Below are positions 18,721-27,549 of a DNA stretch of 64,000 nucleotides, piece after piece (position 1 is the first letter of the stretch; each line of letters begins with the position of its first letter). Source of the DNA: Actinomadura sp. K4S16 (GTDB lineage: Bacteria; Actinomycetota; Actinomycetes; Streptosporangiales; Streptosporangiaceae); contig NZ_BDDE01000019.1 in assembly GCF_008327685.1 (NCBI RefSeq), positions 1 to 64,000 of the forward strand. The letters are read 5' to 3'. A program made the position numbers and the translations under genes. The notes under the pieces were generated by a model. The model saw only the letters and a program-made list of their open reading frames with translations, made no database searches and had not been told where the DNA came from.

Positions 18721-18742
18721 AAGTCGCGTACCGGTGCGACTT
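18721..18742. promoter_or_regulatory. dyad upstream of encapsulin operon
   Basis: AAGTCGC (18721-18727) and GCGACTT (18736-18742) are perfectly complementary around GTACCGGT. It sits about 130 bp before the first shell start. It may be an operator for the encapsulin operon or a leader hairpin. Confidence 0.5.
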
Positions 18743-18871
18743 GTGTGGCCCGAGGGCGAATCAGAGGTGGAGTCCATGGCTGCTTGCAACCGTCTCATTA
18801 CCGTCTGTAGCGTCACCGGTGGCCAAAGGCCGCCATCCCCTCGGACCCACGACGAATCGGTGGTGTGTGAC

Positions 18872-20305
18872 GTGACGGAACAGCAGCTCCAGGACCAGCA
18901 GCAACAGGACCACCGGCTGAGCCTCGGCACCGACGCCGCGCGGAACCTCGCGACCACGACCAAGTCCGTCCCGCAGATGCAGGGCATCACGTCGCGGTGG
19001 CTGCTGAAGCTGCTGCCCTGGGTGCAGGCCTCCGGCGGCACCTACCGCGTCAACCGGCGGCTCACCTACACGCTGGGCGACGGCCGGGTCACGTTCGTCA
19101 CCACCGGCGCCGACATCCGCGTGATCCCGCGCGAGCTCGGCGAACTGGCCCCGCTGCGCGGCTACGACGACGAGGTGACCCTGGGCGCCATCGCGGGGCG
19201 CTTCACCCAGCAGGAGTACGCGCCCGGCGACGTCGTCGTCGAGCGCGGGCATCCCGTCGACCGCGTCGTCCTCGTCGCGCACGGCAAGCTCAGCAAGATC
19301 GGCGCCGGCGAGTACGGCTCCGACGCGGTCCTCGGCACGCTCGCCGACGGCGACTTCTTCGGCGAGCAGGCCCTCGTCGCGACGCAGGCGGGCGAGGAGC
19401 CCCCGACCTGGGAGCACACCGTCAAGGCCGTGACCACCTGCACGATCCTCAGCATGAGCCGGGCCGACTTCCAGGAGACGCTCGGCCAGTCCGCCTCCCT
19501 CCAGGCGCACCTGGAGGAGTACCGGACGAGCCCCCCGCGCGCCCACAACGCGCACGGCGAGGCGGAGATCGAGGTGGCCTCCGGGCACGACGGCGAGCCC
19601 GTCCTGCCGAGCACGTTCGTCGACTACGAGGCCTCGCCCCGCGAGTACGAGCTGAGCGTCGCGCAGACCGTGCTGCGCGTCCACACCCGCGTCGCCGACC
19701 TCTACAACCAGCCGATGGACCAGATCGAGCAGCAGCTCAGGCTGACCATAGAGGCGCTGCGCGAGCGGCAGGAGCACGAGATCGTCAACAACCGCGACTT
19801 CGGCCTGCTGTACAACACCGACCTCTCCCAGCGCGTCCACACCCGCTCCGGCCCGCCCACGCCCGACGACATGGACGAGCTGCTCACCCTCGTCTGGAAG
19901 GACCCGGCGTTCTTCCTCGCCCACCCGAAGGCGATCGCCGCGTTCGGCCGCGAGTGCAGCGCCCGCGGCGTCTACCCCGACAGCGTCGACGTCGGCGGCC
20001 ACAAGGTGCCCGGCTGGCGCGGCGTGCCCATCTTCCCGTGCAACAAGATCCCCATCAGCCGCACGCTCACCAGCTCGATCCTGCTGATGCGGACCGGCGA
20101 GGCGGCGCAGGGCGTCGTCGGGCTGCACCAGGTCGGCCTGCCCGACGAGTACCAGCCGGGCCTGTCGGTCCGCTACATGGGCGTCGACGAGAGGGCGCTC
20201 ATCAACTACCTGGTCAGCACGTACTACTCGGCGGCCGTCCTGGTGCCCGACGCGCTCGGCATGCTGGAGTCGGTCGAGGTCGCGCACGGCGGTGCCGGCG
20301 CGTGA
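18872..20305 (+). CDS. family 2B encapsulin shell protein A (with CNBD-like insert)
   Basis: 477 residues from GTG 18872, chosen because the recognisable sequence begins there (TEQQLQ) although the frame is open further upstream. The HK97-fold N-terminal region shows the family 2 signature ARNLATTTKSVPQMQGITSR (23-42) then LPWVQASGGTYRVNRRLTY. A cyclic-nucleotide-binding-like domain is inserted at about 111-215 (FTQQEYAPGDVVVERG, GDFFGEQAL). The HK97 fold resumes with TFVDYEASPREYELSVAQTV to the C-terminus (YYSAAVLVPDALGMLESVEV). The canonical phosphate-binding Arg after FGE-AL is absent (WEHTVKAVTT), so cAMP binding is doubtful. Family 2B proteins self-assemble into icosahedral protein shells enclosing cargo enzymes. 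It is translationally coupled to shell B. Confidence 0.93.
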   Translation: MTEQQLQDQQQQDHRLSLGTDAARNLATTTKSVPQMQGITSRWLLKLLPWVQASGGTYRVNRRLTYTLGDGRVTFVTTGADIRVIPRELGELAPLRGYDDEVTLGAIAGRFTQQEYAPGDVVVERGHPVDRVVLVAHGKLSKIGAGEYGSDAVLGTLADGDFFGEQALVATQAGEEPPTWEHTVKAVTTCTILSMSRADFQETLGQSASLQAHLEEYRTSPPRAHNAHGEAEIEVASGHDGEPVLPSTFVDYEASPREYELSVAQTVLRVHTRVADLYNQPMDQIEQQLRLTIEALRERQEHEIVNNRDFGLLYNTDLSQRVHTRSGPPTPDDMDELLTLVWKDPAFFLAHPKAIAAFGRECSARGVYPDSVDVGGHKVPGWRGVPIFPCNKIPISRTLTSSILLMRTGEAAQGVVGLHQVGLPDEYQPGLSVRYMGVDERALINYLVSTYYSAAVLVPDALGMLESVEVAHGGAGA

Positions 20306-21672
20306 CGCGGGAACGGCCGGCCCTCTCCACCCGGGCCGCGCGCAACCTCGCCACGACGACCAAGTCCGTCCCGCAGACGCAGGGCACCACCCCGCGGTGG
20401 CTGCTGTCGCAGCTGCCGTGGGTGCGGGCGGACGCCGGGTCCTACCGGGTGAACCGCCGGCTCACCTACCGGCTCGGCGACGGCCTCGTGACGTTCGTCA
20501 ACGACGGCGCGGCGGTCCGCGTCGTCCCGCCCGAACTGGCCGAGCTGCCGCCGCTGCGCGGCCTGCCCGACCCCGCGGTCCTGGACGGTCTCGCCGCGCG
20601 CTTCGAGCAGCGCGAGTACCGGCCCGGCGAGGTGATCGCGGAGTCGGGCGGGCCCCTCGACGCGGTCCACCTCGTCGCGCACGGCAAGGTCGAGCAGACC
20701 GCGCCCGGCGCCTACGACGCCGAGAGCCGGGTCGGGGTCCTCGCCGACGGCCGGTTCTTCGGCGCCGACGCGCTGCTCGGCGAGCCGGGGGAGTGGGCGC
20801 ACACGTTCCGCGCGCTCACCCCCGTGATCGTCCTGACGCTGCCGCGCGGGGCGATCGCCGAGCTGACCGAGCGGTCCGCGCCGCTGCGCGCGCACCTGGA
20901 GGAGTACCGGGCCGCGCCCGTCCCGCCGCAGACCAGGCACGGCGAGGCGGCGATCGAGGTGGCGTCCGGGCACGGCGGCGAACCCGTCCTGCCCGGCACG
21001 TTCGTCGACTACGAGGCCTCGCCCCGCGAGTACGAACTGGCCGTCGCCCAGACGGTCCTGCGCGTCCACTCCCGGGTCGCCGACCTCTACGGCGAGCCGA
21101 TGGACCAGGTCGAGCAGCAGCTCAGGCTGACCATCGAGGAGATCAGGGAGCGCCAGGAGCACGAACTGATCAACAACCCCGACTTCGGCCTGCTGCACAA
21201 CGCCGACCTGCGCCAGCGCATCCAGACCCTCGGCGGCCCCCCGACCCCCGCCGACATGGACGAGCTGCTCGCGCGGCGCCGCAAGACCCGGTTCTTCCTC
21301 GCCCACCCGAAGACGATCGCCGCGATCGGCCGGGAGTGCACCCGCCGCGGCGTGTACCCCGAACCCGTCGAGGTCGAGGGACGCCGCGCGCACGCCTGGC
21401 GCGGCGTCCCGATCCTCCCGTCCGACAAGATCCCCATCTCCCCGACCGGGACCAGCTCGATCCTCGCGCTGCGCACCGGCGAGGACGACGAGGGCGTCAT
21501 CGGCCTGCACCGCACCGGGCTGGAGGGCGAGGTCCGGCCGGGCCTGTCGGTCCGGTTCACCGGCATCGACGACCGGGGGCTGCTGACCTACCTGGTCAGC
21601 GCCTACCACTCGGCCGCCGTGCTGGTCCCCGACGCCCTCGGCGTCCTGGAGAACGTCGAGATCGCCCGCTGA
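20302..21672 (+). CDS. family 2B encapsulin shell protein B (with CNBD-like insert)
   Basis: 456 residues; GTG at 20302 overlaps the shell A stop (GTGA), and the same signature follows (ARNLATTTKSVPQTQGTTPR). Architecture matches shell A block for block: HK97 N-arm and E-loop, CNBD-like insert (FEQREYRPGEVIAESGG), then TFVDYEASPREYELAVAQTV to LVPDALGVLENVEIAR. In the insert the key FGE motif has become FGA and the phosphate-binding Arg is missing, so ligand binding is even less likely than in A. Two different but co-translated shell proteins suggest a mixed, two-component capsid. Probably arose by tandem duplication. Confidence 0.93.
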   Translation: MTRERPALSTRAARNLATTTKSVPQTQGTTPRWLLSQLPWVRADAGSYRVNRRLTYRLGDGLVTFVNDGAAVRVVPPELAELPPLRGLPDPAVLDGLAARFEQREYRPGEVIAESGGPLDAVHLVAHGKVEQTAPGAYDAESRVGVLADGRFFGADALLGEPGEWAHTFRALTPVIVLTLPRGAIAELTERSAPLRAHLEEYRAAPVPPQTRHGEAAIEVASGHGGEPVLPGTFVDYEASPREYELAVAQTVLRVHSRVADLYGEPMDQVEQQLRLTIEEIRERQEHELINNPDFGLLHNADLRQRIQTLGGPPTPADMDELLARRRKTRFFLAHPKTIAAIGRECTRRGVYPEPVEVEGRRAHAWRGVPILPSDKIPISPTGTSSILALRTGEDDEGVIGLHRTGLEGEVRPGLSVRFTGIDDRGLLTYLVSAYHSAAVLVPDALGVLENVEIAR

Positions 21673-21688
21673 GGAGAGGGGACACGCC

Positions 21689-22768
21689 ATGCCCGCCTGG
21701 AGAGACGACCCGGCCGTGGTCGGCTGCGACCACCGCACGGAGCCGCGGCACCGCCCCCGGACCGCGGCGGAGGTGCTCACCTGGAGCCGCCGCCTGCTCG
21801 ACCCCGCGCTGCGGCACGTGGTCGAGGCCATGCCGGACGCGTCGCGCTCCACCGCGGGCTTCCACTTCGGCTGGCGCGACGAGCGCGGCCGCCCGGCCGC
21901 CGGGGCGGGCGGCAAGGCGATCCGGCCCGCGCTCGCGCTGCTGGCCGCGGAGGCGGTCGGCGGGACGGTCCAGGCCGCCCTGCCGGCCGCCGTGGCGGTC
22001 GAGCTCGCGCACAACTTCTCCCTCATGCACGACGACGTGATGGACGGCGACCTCACCCGCCGGCACCGCCCCACCGCCTGGGCCGTCTTCGGCGCCAACG
22101 CCGCGATCCTCACCGGGGACGCGCTCCTCGCCGCCGCCTACGAGCTCCTCGCCGAGGAGCCGTCCGCGGTGGTCGCGCGCGGCGTCCGCATCCTCGCCCG
22201 CGCCGTCCTCGACCTGGTCGAGGGCCAGCGCGCCGACCTGGCGTTCGAGGAGCGCGCGGACGTCACGCTCGACGAGTGCCTGGCCATGGCCGCGGGCAAG
22301 ACCGGCGCGCTGCTCGGCGCCTCCTGCGCGCTCGGCGCCGTGTACGGGGGCGGCACCGCCGGGCAGGTGGCGCGCCTGCGCGCCTTCGGTGAGCGCCTCG
22401 GGCTCGCCTTCCAGCTCGCCGACGACCTGCTCGGCATCTGGGGCGACCCGGCGGTCACCGGCAAGCCCGTCCACGCCGACCTGCGCCGCCGCAAGAAGTC
22501 GCTGCCCCTCGTCGCGGCCCTCACCTCGGGCGGCGCCGCCGGCGACGAGCTCGCCGCGCTCTACCTGCGCGACACGCCGCTCACCGACGAGGAGGTGGTC
22601 CGCGCCGCCGGCCTCGCCGACGCGGCGGGCGGCCGCTCCTGGGCCGCCGCCCGCGCCGACGAGCTCCTGGCCGAGGCCCTCGCCGAGCTGGACGCCGCCG
22701 ACGCCGCCCCCTGCGCCGCCGCCGAACTGCGCGCCCTCGCCCACCACACCGCCACCCGCGACCACTGA
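21689..22768 (+). CDS. polyprenyl diphosphate synthase, probable encapsulin cargo
   Basis: 359 residues, trans-isoprenyl diphosphate synthase family, condensing IPP with allylic diphosphates. First Asp-rich motif DDVMD (115-119) and second DDLLGIWGD (245-253) are intact, as are GGKAIRPALALL and the MAAGKTGALL segment. Phe at position -5 before DDVMD fits a C15-C20 product but does not prove it. About 35 N-terminal residues precede the catalytic domain (DDPAVVGCDHRTEPRHRPRT), polar and probably disordered, which could serve to load the enzyme into the shell. GGAGAGGGGA precedes the ATG, 16 bp after shell B, so all three genes form one operon. Known family 2B operons carry such synthases as cargo; no terpene cyclase is adjacent here. 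Confidence 0.92.
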   Translation: MPAWRDDPAVVGCDHRTEPRHRPRTAAEVLTWSRRLLDPALRHVVEAMPDASRSTAGFHFGWRDERGRPAAGAGGKAIRPALALLAAEAVGGTVQAALPAAVAVELAHNFSLMHDDVMDGDLTRRHRPTAWAVFGANAAILTGDALLAAAYELLAEEPSAVVARGVRILARAVLDLVEGQRADLAFEERADVTLDECLAMAAGKTGALLGASCALGAVYGGGTAGQVARLRAFGERLGLAFQLADDLLGIWGDPAVTGKPVHADLRRRKKSLPLVAALTSGGAAGDELAALYLRDTPLTDEEVVRAAGLADAAGGRSWAAARADELLAEALAELDAADAAPCAAAELRALAHHTATRDH

Positions 22769-22828
22769 CTCCCGCCACGTGCGGAAGGCCGCTTCTCGAT
22801 CGATCGTTTGTTCGAGTAGGGTCGAGGC

Positions 22829-23062
22829 GTGCAGGCTCTCGAACACGTCCCGTTTCTGTGTCCGGCGGGGCACAGGCTCCACCCGGGCCGGGTCATCGTC
22901 GGCTGGTCGCCGTGCGTCTGCCCGCCCTGCGACAGGCGGGGCCGCGGGCTGCGCGGCCACCGCACCTACCTGTGCCTCGACTGCAAGGACGAGCACGTCA
23001 CGACGAAGTGCTACCTGCCCCACCACGTCCCGTCGGAGGGCGCGGAGTACCGCTGGCCCTGA
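22829..23062 (+). CDS. small Cys-rich zinc-ribbon-like protein
   Basis: 77 residues from GTG 22829. Cys/His are arranged as FLCPAGHRLH, SPCVCPPCDRRG and YLCLDCKDEHVTTKCY, giving enough CxxC/CxC pairs for one or two zinc sites. No family recognised with certainty. It lies 60 bp after the prenyl synthase on the same strand. A CGATCGATCG palindrome at 22797-22806 in the gap may mean a separate promoter, so its link to the encapsulin operon is open. Confidence 0.65.
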   Translation: MQALEHVPFLCPAGHRLHPGRVIVGWSPCVCPPCDRRGRGLRGHRTYLCLDCKDEHVTTKCYLPHHVPSEGAEYRWP

Positions 23063-23105
23063 CGACCCGACCCGACCCGCGGGCCCGGGGCCGGGGCGGA
23101 GCGGC

Positions 23106-24326
23106 TCAGCCCTTGATCTGGGTCCAGGCCTGGGCCCAGCGGGAGTAGTCCACGCACTTGCTTCCACGGTCGTCGCCGCAGTCCTTCACCGGGGTCTTCC
23201 AGAACGCCAGGCGCTTGTAGAACTCCGGGTCGCCGACGTGGTAGGTCGAGCAGAAGCCCTTGGCGGTGTACCCGCACGCCTTGGGGTTGGCGGGCGCCTC
23301 GCCGAACCACTGGGCCACCTCCGCCTGCACCTTCGGCGTGGTGATCCAGCTCATCCACTTGTACATGCAGGTCGGGTGCTGGGCCTTCGAGGAGATCATC
23401 CAGGTGTCGGACCAGCCGGTCGCGCCCTCGGTCGGGATCGTCGTGGCGACCGGTGCCTTGTCCGTCATGGCCAGGTTCGCGGTCACCTGCCAGGCGGTGC
23501 CGGCGTAGTTGTAGCCGCTCTTGAACGACTGGAGTTCGTCCAGGTAGTTCGCCCAGTACTGGTTGACGTTCGGACGCTGCTGCTTCAGCAGGTCGACCGC
23601 CGCGTCGAACTGCTTCTCGTCCAGCTCGTACACGTCGGTGATCTTCAGGTCGGGGCGGTGCGTCTTGAGGTAGAGCGCCGCGTCCGCGATGTAGATGGGG
23701 GAGTCGTAGGCGACGACGTGCCCGGCCGCGGGGGAGTTCTTGTCCCACACCACGTTCCACGACGTCGGACGCTGCGTGATCTTGTCCGTCCGGTACATCA
23801 GCATGTTGGCGCCGTAGCCGTGCGGAATGCCGTACATCTGCCCGCGGACGGAGTTGTACGGCTGGTTCTTCAGGTACTTGGCGACGTCCTCCCAGTTCGC
23901 GACCAGGCCGGTGTTGACGGGCGCGACCGTCCCGCCGTAGATGAGCCGGAGGCTCGCGTCGCCGGACGCCGACACGCCGTCGTACTGCCCGGTCTTCATC
24001 AGCGCGACCATCGAGTCGGAGGTGTCAGCGACCTTCGTGTAGACCTTGCAGCCGGTCGCCTTCGTGAACGGCTTGACCCAGTCGACCTTCGGGTCGTTCG
24101 TGCCGTTCTCGGCGTACCCCGCCCAGGCGACCAGGTCGAGCCGGCCCTCCGGGGTGCCGAGTTCCTGCAGCATCGGGACGTCGGGCGGCGCGGCGGTCCC
24201 GCCGGAGTCGCCGCTGCAGGCGCCGGTCAGCGCCGCCGCGACCAGTGCCCCCGCGGCGAGGAGGGCCCGGCGGGGACGGGCCGGAGAGCGCACGGTCGTC
24301 GTCGCTTCTGGGGTACGAGCCATCAC
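23106..24326 (-). CDS. extracellular solute-binding lipoprotein, PotD-like
   Basis: 406 residues with an N-terminal signal and lipobox LTGAC (Cys about 36), so a membrane-anchored lipoprotein. The mature part fits the spermidine/putrescine-binding PotD/family 1 fold (LDLVAWAGYAENG, GQYDGVSASGDASLRLIYGG, VNTGLVANWEDVAKYL, GIPHGYGANMLMYRTDK). An unusual number of Cys lie in the mature chain, four near the C-terminus (CGYTAKGFCSTYH and CGDDRGSKC), suggesting disulfides. No permease or ATPase gene is adjacent, so it is an orphan binding protein or a receptor for the divergent conservon kinase (speculative). Confidence 0.85.
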   Translation of the reverse strand: MMARTPEATTTVRSPARPRRALLAAGALVAAALTGACSGDSGGTAAPPDVPMLQELGTPEGRLDLVAWAGYAENGTNDPKVDWVKPFTKATGCKVYTKVADTSDSMVALMKTGQYDGVSASGDASLRLIYGGTVAPVNTGLVANWEDVAKYLKNQPYNSVRGQMYGIPHGYGANMLMYRTDKITQRPTSWNVVWDKNSPAAGHVVAYDSPIYIADAALYLKTHRPDLKITDVYELDEKQFDAAVDLLKQQRPNVNQYWANYLDELQSFKSGYNYAGTAWQVTANLAMTDKAPVATTIPTEGATGWSDTWMISSKAQHPTCMYKWMSWITTPKVQAEVAQWFGEAPANPKACGYTAKGFCSTYHVGDPEFYKRLAFWKTPVKDCGDDRGSKCVDYSRWAQAWTQIKG

Positions 24327-24516
24327 GCTGAGGCATCGTAGGGGTATTTTGGGCCATCCGTCGCCACAAAACGTGATGATCTGGAAACTGTCGACACATA
24401 GCGGCCGACCGTCCTAGGCTCTCCTGCGTTCCGCGCGAGCCGCTCCGCGCAGTCGACGCCCGCCCGCCACCCGCCACCTGCCCGTCCCGTCCGCCCCGAG
24501 TGAAGGTTCAGCCGCA

Positions 24517-27165
24517 GTGCCAAATCGAGGCCGCACCACGGACTCGTCCGCCGGTCACCGGCGGGCTCCCAAGGCCGCGCGTTTCCGGTCCATCCGCTTC
24601 AAGGTCGTCCTGATGGTCACCGTGTCGGTGGTCTCCCTCGGCGTGCTGTGGGCGTTCGCCGCGAGCATCGCCCTCGGCGAGGGGCTCAACCTCCGCCACG
24701 TCAAGACCGTCCAGGACCACTACGGCTACCCGTCGGGCGCGCTCGGCAGCGCCCTGCAGGCCGAGCGGCGCCTGTCGATGGTGTACCTCGGCGGCCGCGC
24801 GGAGGGCGACCGCGCCGCCATGGAGTCCGGCCGCCTGGTCACCGACCGGCAGGCCGAGCTGTTCCGCCGGCTCGCCAGATCCGAGGCCGTCCAGGGCGCC
24901 GCCTCGCAGGACGCCCGGCGCATCGCGAACAAGATCCTCACCGAGCTGGACGGGCTGGACGACCGGCGCCGCGCCATCGACGCCGGGCGCCTGAACCGGG
25001 CGCGCGCCTTCGCCGACTACACGACCCTGCTCGGCGACGTCGGCGCCCTGCAGGGCTCACTCGCCACTCTGAACAACTCCGAGGTCGCCAAGGACGCCCG
25101 CAACGAGGCGTCGCTGACCCGGGCCCGCGAGGCCCTCGCGCAGGAGGACGCGCTGCTGGCGGGCGCGATCGCCGCCGGCAGGATCACCCCCGACGAGCAC
25201 GCCCAGTACACCAAGCTCGTCGGGACGCAGCGCACCCTCTACACCTACACCGCGGCCGAGCTGCGCTCGCCCGACCAGTCCTACTACCAGCGCATCGTCG
25301 GGATGCCCGAGTACGGCCGGCTGCGGACGCTGGAGGACCACTTCGTCGCCTCGCCCCGGCTGGTCAACTCCGCCGGCACGGCCGGCGTGCTGTGGAAGAC
25401 CACCGCCGACTCCAACCTCACCCGGCTGCGCGGCCTCGAACTGGCGGTCTCCGCGGGCGCCGAGGAGCGCGCCCAGCCGATCTCCGAGGGCATCATCACC
25501 CGCGTCGTCCTCGCGGGCGCGCTCGGCGTGGTCGCGGTCATCGCGACCCTCGTCCTCGCGATCTGGGTCGCCCGGTCGGTCATCCGCGAGCTGGCCCGGC
25601 TGCGCCGCGAGGCGATCGACCTGGCCGACGTCCGGCTGCCCGGCGTGATCCGCCGGCTGCGCCGCGGCGAGGAGGTCGACGTGGCCGCCGAGGCGCCGCC
25701 GCTGTCGTTCGGCACCCGCGAGATCGACCAGGTGGGCGACGCGTTCAACGCCGCGCGCCGCACCGCGATCCAGAGCGCGGTCGAGGAGGCGACGCTCCGC
25801 CGCAACGTCAGCGACGTGTTCGTCAACCTCGCCCGCCGCAGCCAGACGCTGCTGCACCGCCAGCTCAAGCTGCTGGACTCGATGGAGCGGCGCATCGAGA
25901 CCCCCGACGACCTGGAGGACCTGTTCCGGGTCGACCACCTCGCCACTCGCATGCGCCGGCACGCCGAAGGCCTGATCATCCTGTCCGGGCAGGCGCCCGG
26001 CCGCGGCTGGCGCAGCCCCGTCGCGATCGTGGACGTCGCCCGCGCCGCCGCCTCCGAGGTCGAGGACTACACCCGGGTCAACGTCGCCCCGATGACCCGC
26101 GCCGCGATCGTCGGCCCGGCCGTCGCCGACGTCATCCACCTGCTCGCCGAGCTGATCGAGAACGCCGCCACGTTCTCGCCGCCGCACACGACCGTCCAGG
26201 TGCACGGGCAGGCCGTCTCGCACGGCTTCACGCTGGAGGTCGAGGACCGCGGCCTCAGCATGGACGAGCCCAGCCTCGCCGCCGCCAACGAGCGGCTCGC
26301 CACCGCCGCCGAGTTCGACCTGTCCGACAGCGCGCAGCTCGGCCTGTTCGTCGTCGGGCGGCTGGCCCGCCGGCACGGCATCAAGGTCACCCTGCGGACG
26401 TCCCCCTACGGCGGCATGACCGCGATCGTGCTGCTGCCCGAGGAACTCGTCGTCCCCGACGAGGGCGACACGGTGAGCGGCGCGCCCGCGCTCACCACCC
26501 GCCGCGCGGAGGACGCGCTCGTCCCCGTCGGCACAGTCGTGGGCGGCGGCCGCGGCGGCCCGCAGGCGGCGCTGGACGGCGGCGAGGGCGGGTCCGTGCT
26601 GCACCTGCCGTCCGGGCGGCACGCCGCGCCGTCCCCGCAGCCTCCGCAGTCTCCGCCGCAGGAGCCGCTCGCCCAGCCCGCGCGCCCCTTCATCCCCCCG
26701 GCCGCCCCCGCGCCCCCGCACTCGGCGCCGTCGCCGATCCAGTCCTCCATGCAGTCCTCCGCGTCGAACGGGGAACCGGACGCGCTGACCGGGCCCATCC
26801 CGGTGTTCGAGGAGCCGATGCAGGGCCCGGCGCCGTCGCCCCGGTCGGCGCCCTCGCCGTGGGGCGACCCGCCGTCCGAACCCGCGTCGCCGCCGCCTCC
26901 GCCCCCGCCGAGCGTGCCGCGCTCGCCCCGCGAGGTCCGGCGCCGTCCCCCCGGCGCGTCGCCCGGCGAGAAGCCCTCGCTGCCGAAGCGCGTCCGGCAG
27001 GAGAACATGGCCTCCCAGCTGCGCGAGGACCGCTCCGCGCCCGCCGAGCCGGCGCCGGCCGCCCGCGCCGACCGGACGCCCGAGCAGCTGCGGTCGATGA
27101 TGTCGTCCATCCAGCAGGGCACCCGGCGCGGCCGCGCCGAGTCCCTCGACACCGAGGAATCGTGA
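24517..27165 (+). CDS. cvnA: conservon sensor kinase-like protein CvnA
   Basis: 882 residues from GTG 24517. Layout: TM1 at about 30-53; an extracellular nitrate/nitrite-sensing-type (NIT) helical domain to about 320; TM2 at about 326-352; a HAMP-like linker; a GHKL ATPase (LAELIENAATFSPPHTTVQV near 545, LGLFVVGRLARRHG, GGMTAIVLLP); then about 200 residues of Pro/Ser-rich disordered tail. This is the first gene of actinobacterial conservons, membrane complexes resembling eukaryotic G-protein receptors. It is followed directly by cvnC- and cvnD-type genes. Divergent from the PotD-like gene. Confidence 0.93.
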   Translation: MPNRGRTTDSSAGHRRAPKAARFRSIRFKVVLMVTVSVVSLGVLWAFAASIALGEGLNLRHVKTVQDHYGYPSGALGSALQAERRLSMVYLGGRAEGDRAAMESGRLVTDRQAELFRRLARSEAVQGAASQDARRIANKILTELDGLDDRRRAIDAGRLNRARAFADYTTLLGDVGALQGSLATLNNSEVAKDARNEASLTRAREALAQEDALLAGAIAAGRITPDEHAQYTKLVGTQRTLYTYTAAELRSPDQSYYQRIVGMPEYGRLRTLEDHFVASPRLVNSAGTAGVLWKTTADSNLTRLRGLELAVSAGAEERAQPISEGIITRVVLAGALGVVAVIATLVLAIWVARSVIRELARLRREAIDLADVRLPGVIRRLRRGEEVDVAAEAPPLSFGTREIDQVGDAFNAARRTAIQSAVEEATLRRNVSDVFVNLARRSQTLLHRQLKLLDSMERRIETPDDLEDLFRVDHLATRMRRHAEGLIILSGQAPGRGWRSPVAIVDVARAAASEVEDYTRVNVAPMTRAAIVGPAVADVIHLLAELIENAATFSPPHTTVQVHGQAVSHGFTLEVEDRGLSMDEPSLAAANERLATAAEFDLSDSAQLGLFVVGRLARRHGIKVTLRTSPYGGMTAIVLLPEELVVPDEGDTVSGAPALTTRRAEDALVPVGTVVGGGRGGPQAALDGGEGGSVLHLPSGRHAAPSPQPPQSPPQEPLAQPARPFIPPAAPAPPHSAPSPIQSSMQSSASNGEPDALTGPIPVFEEPMQGPAPSPRSAPSPWGDPPSEPASPPPPPPPSVPRSPREVRRRPPGASPGEKPSLPKRVRQENMASQLREDRSAPAEPAPAARADRTPEQLRSMMSSIQQGTRRGRAESLDTEES

Positions 27166-27171
27166 CGGACC

Positions 27172-27549
27172 ATGACCGGTCCTGGCAACGAATGGCTCGA
27201 TGACGAGGCCGGCCCGATCGTCCGGTCGTACGCGCTCACCCGCGGGCGGGCCAGGCCCGCGACCGGTGAGGCCTTCGACATGATCACGATAGTCTCGACC
27301 GCGGCGCGGCCCCGCTCCGGCTCGCCCGGCATCGGCCCCGAGCATCTCGACATCCTGGAGATGTGCCTGCAACCGCAGCCGGTGGCGGAGATCGCGGCGC
27401 GGATGCGGCTGCCGCTGGTCGTCGTGCGGGTGCTGCTCGGCGACCTGCTCCACCACCGGCTCATCACCGCCACCCGTCCCCAACAGGAGAGCACGCTCTC
27501 CAAGGAACGTCTGCTGAGGGAAGTGCTCCATGGTCTCCAAGCCCTCTGA
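27172..27549 (+). CDS. cvnC: DUF742 protein CvnC
   Basis: 125 residues, DUF742 family, a winged-helix-like conservon component: VRSYALTRGRARP at the N-terminus and IAARMRLPLVVVRVLLGDLLHHRLI in the middle. It starts 6 bp after cvnA. In standard conservons a roadblock/LC7 gene (cvnB) lies between cvnA and cvnC; here there is no room for it. Its 3' end overlaps cvnD by 20 bp. Confidence 0.9.
   Translation: MTGPGNEWLDDEAGPIVRSYALTRGRARPATGEAFDMITIVSTAARPRSGSPGIGPEHLDILEMCLQPQPVAEIAARMRLPLVVVRVLLGDLLHHRLITATRPQQESTLSKERLLREVLHGLQAL

Noticed and set aside
18695..18871. Upstream extension of shell A to an ATG at 18695
   Set aside because: The extra 59 residues do not resemble any shell N-terminus and cross the operator-like dyad; GTG 18872 fits the family.
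20224..22113. 629-codon minus-strand frame opposite the shell B and prenyl synthase genes
   Set aside because: Shadow frame; composition is biased and no family is recognisable, while both plus-strand genes are clear.
21689..23062. 2-methylisoborneol synthase or other terpene cyclase next to the encapsulins
   Set aside because: The only genes after the shells are a prenyl diphosphate synthase with two Asp-rich motifs and a Cys-rich small protein; no cyclase motif is present.
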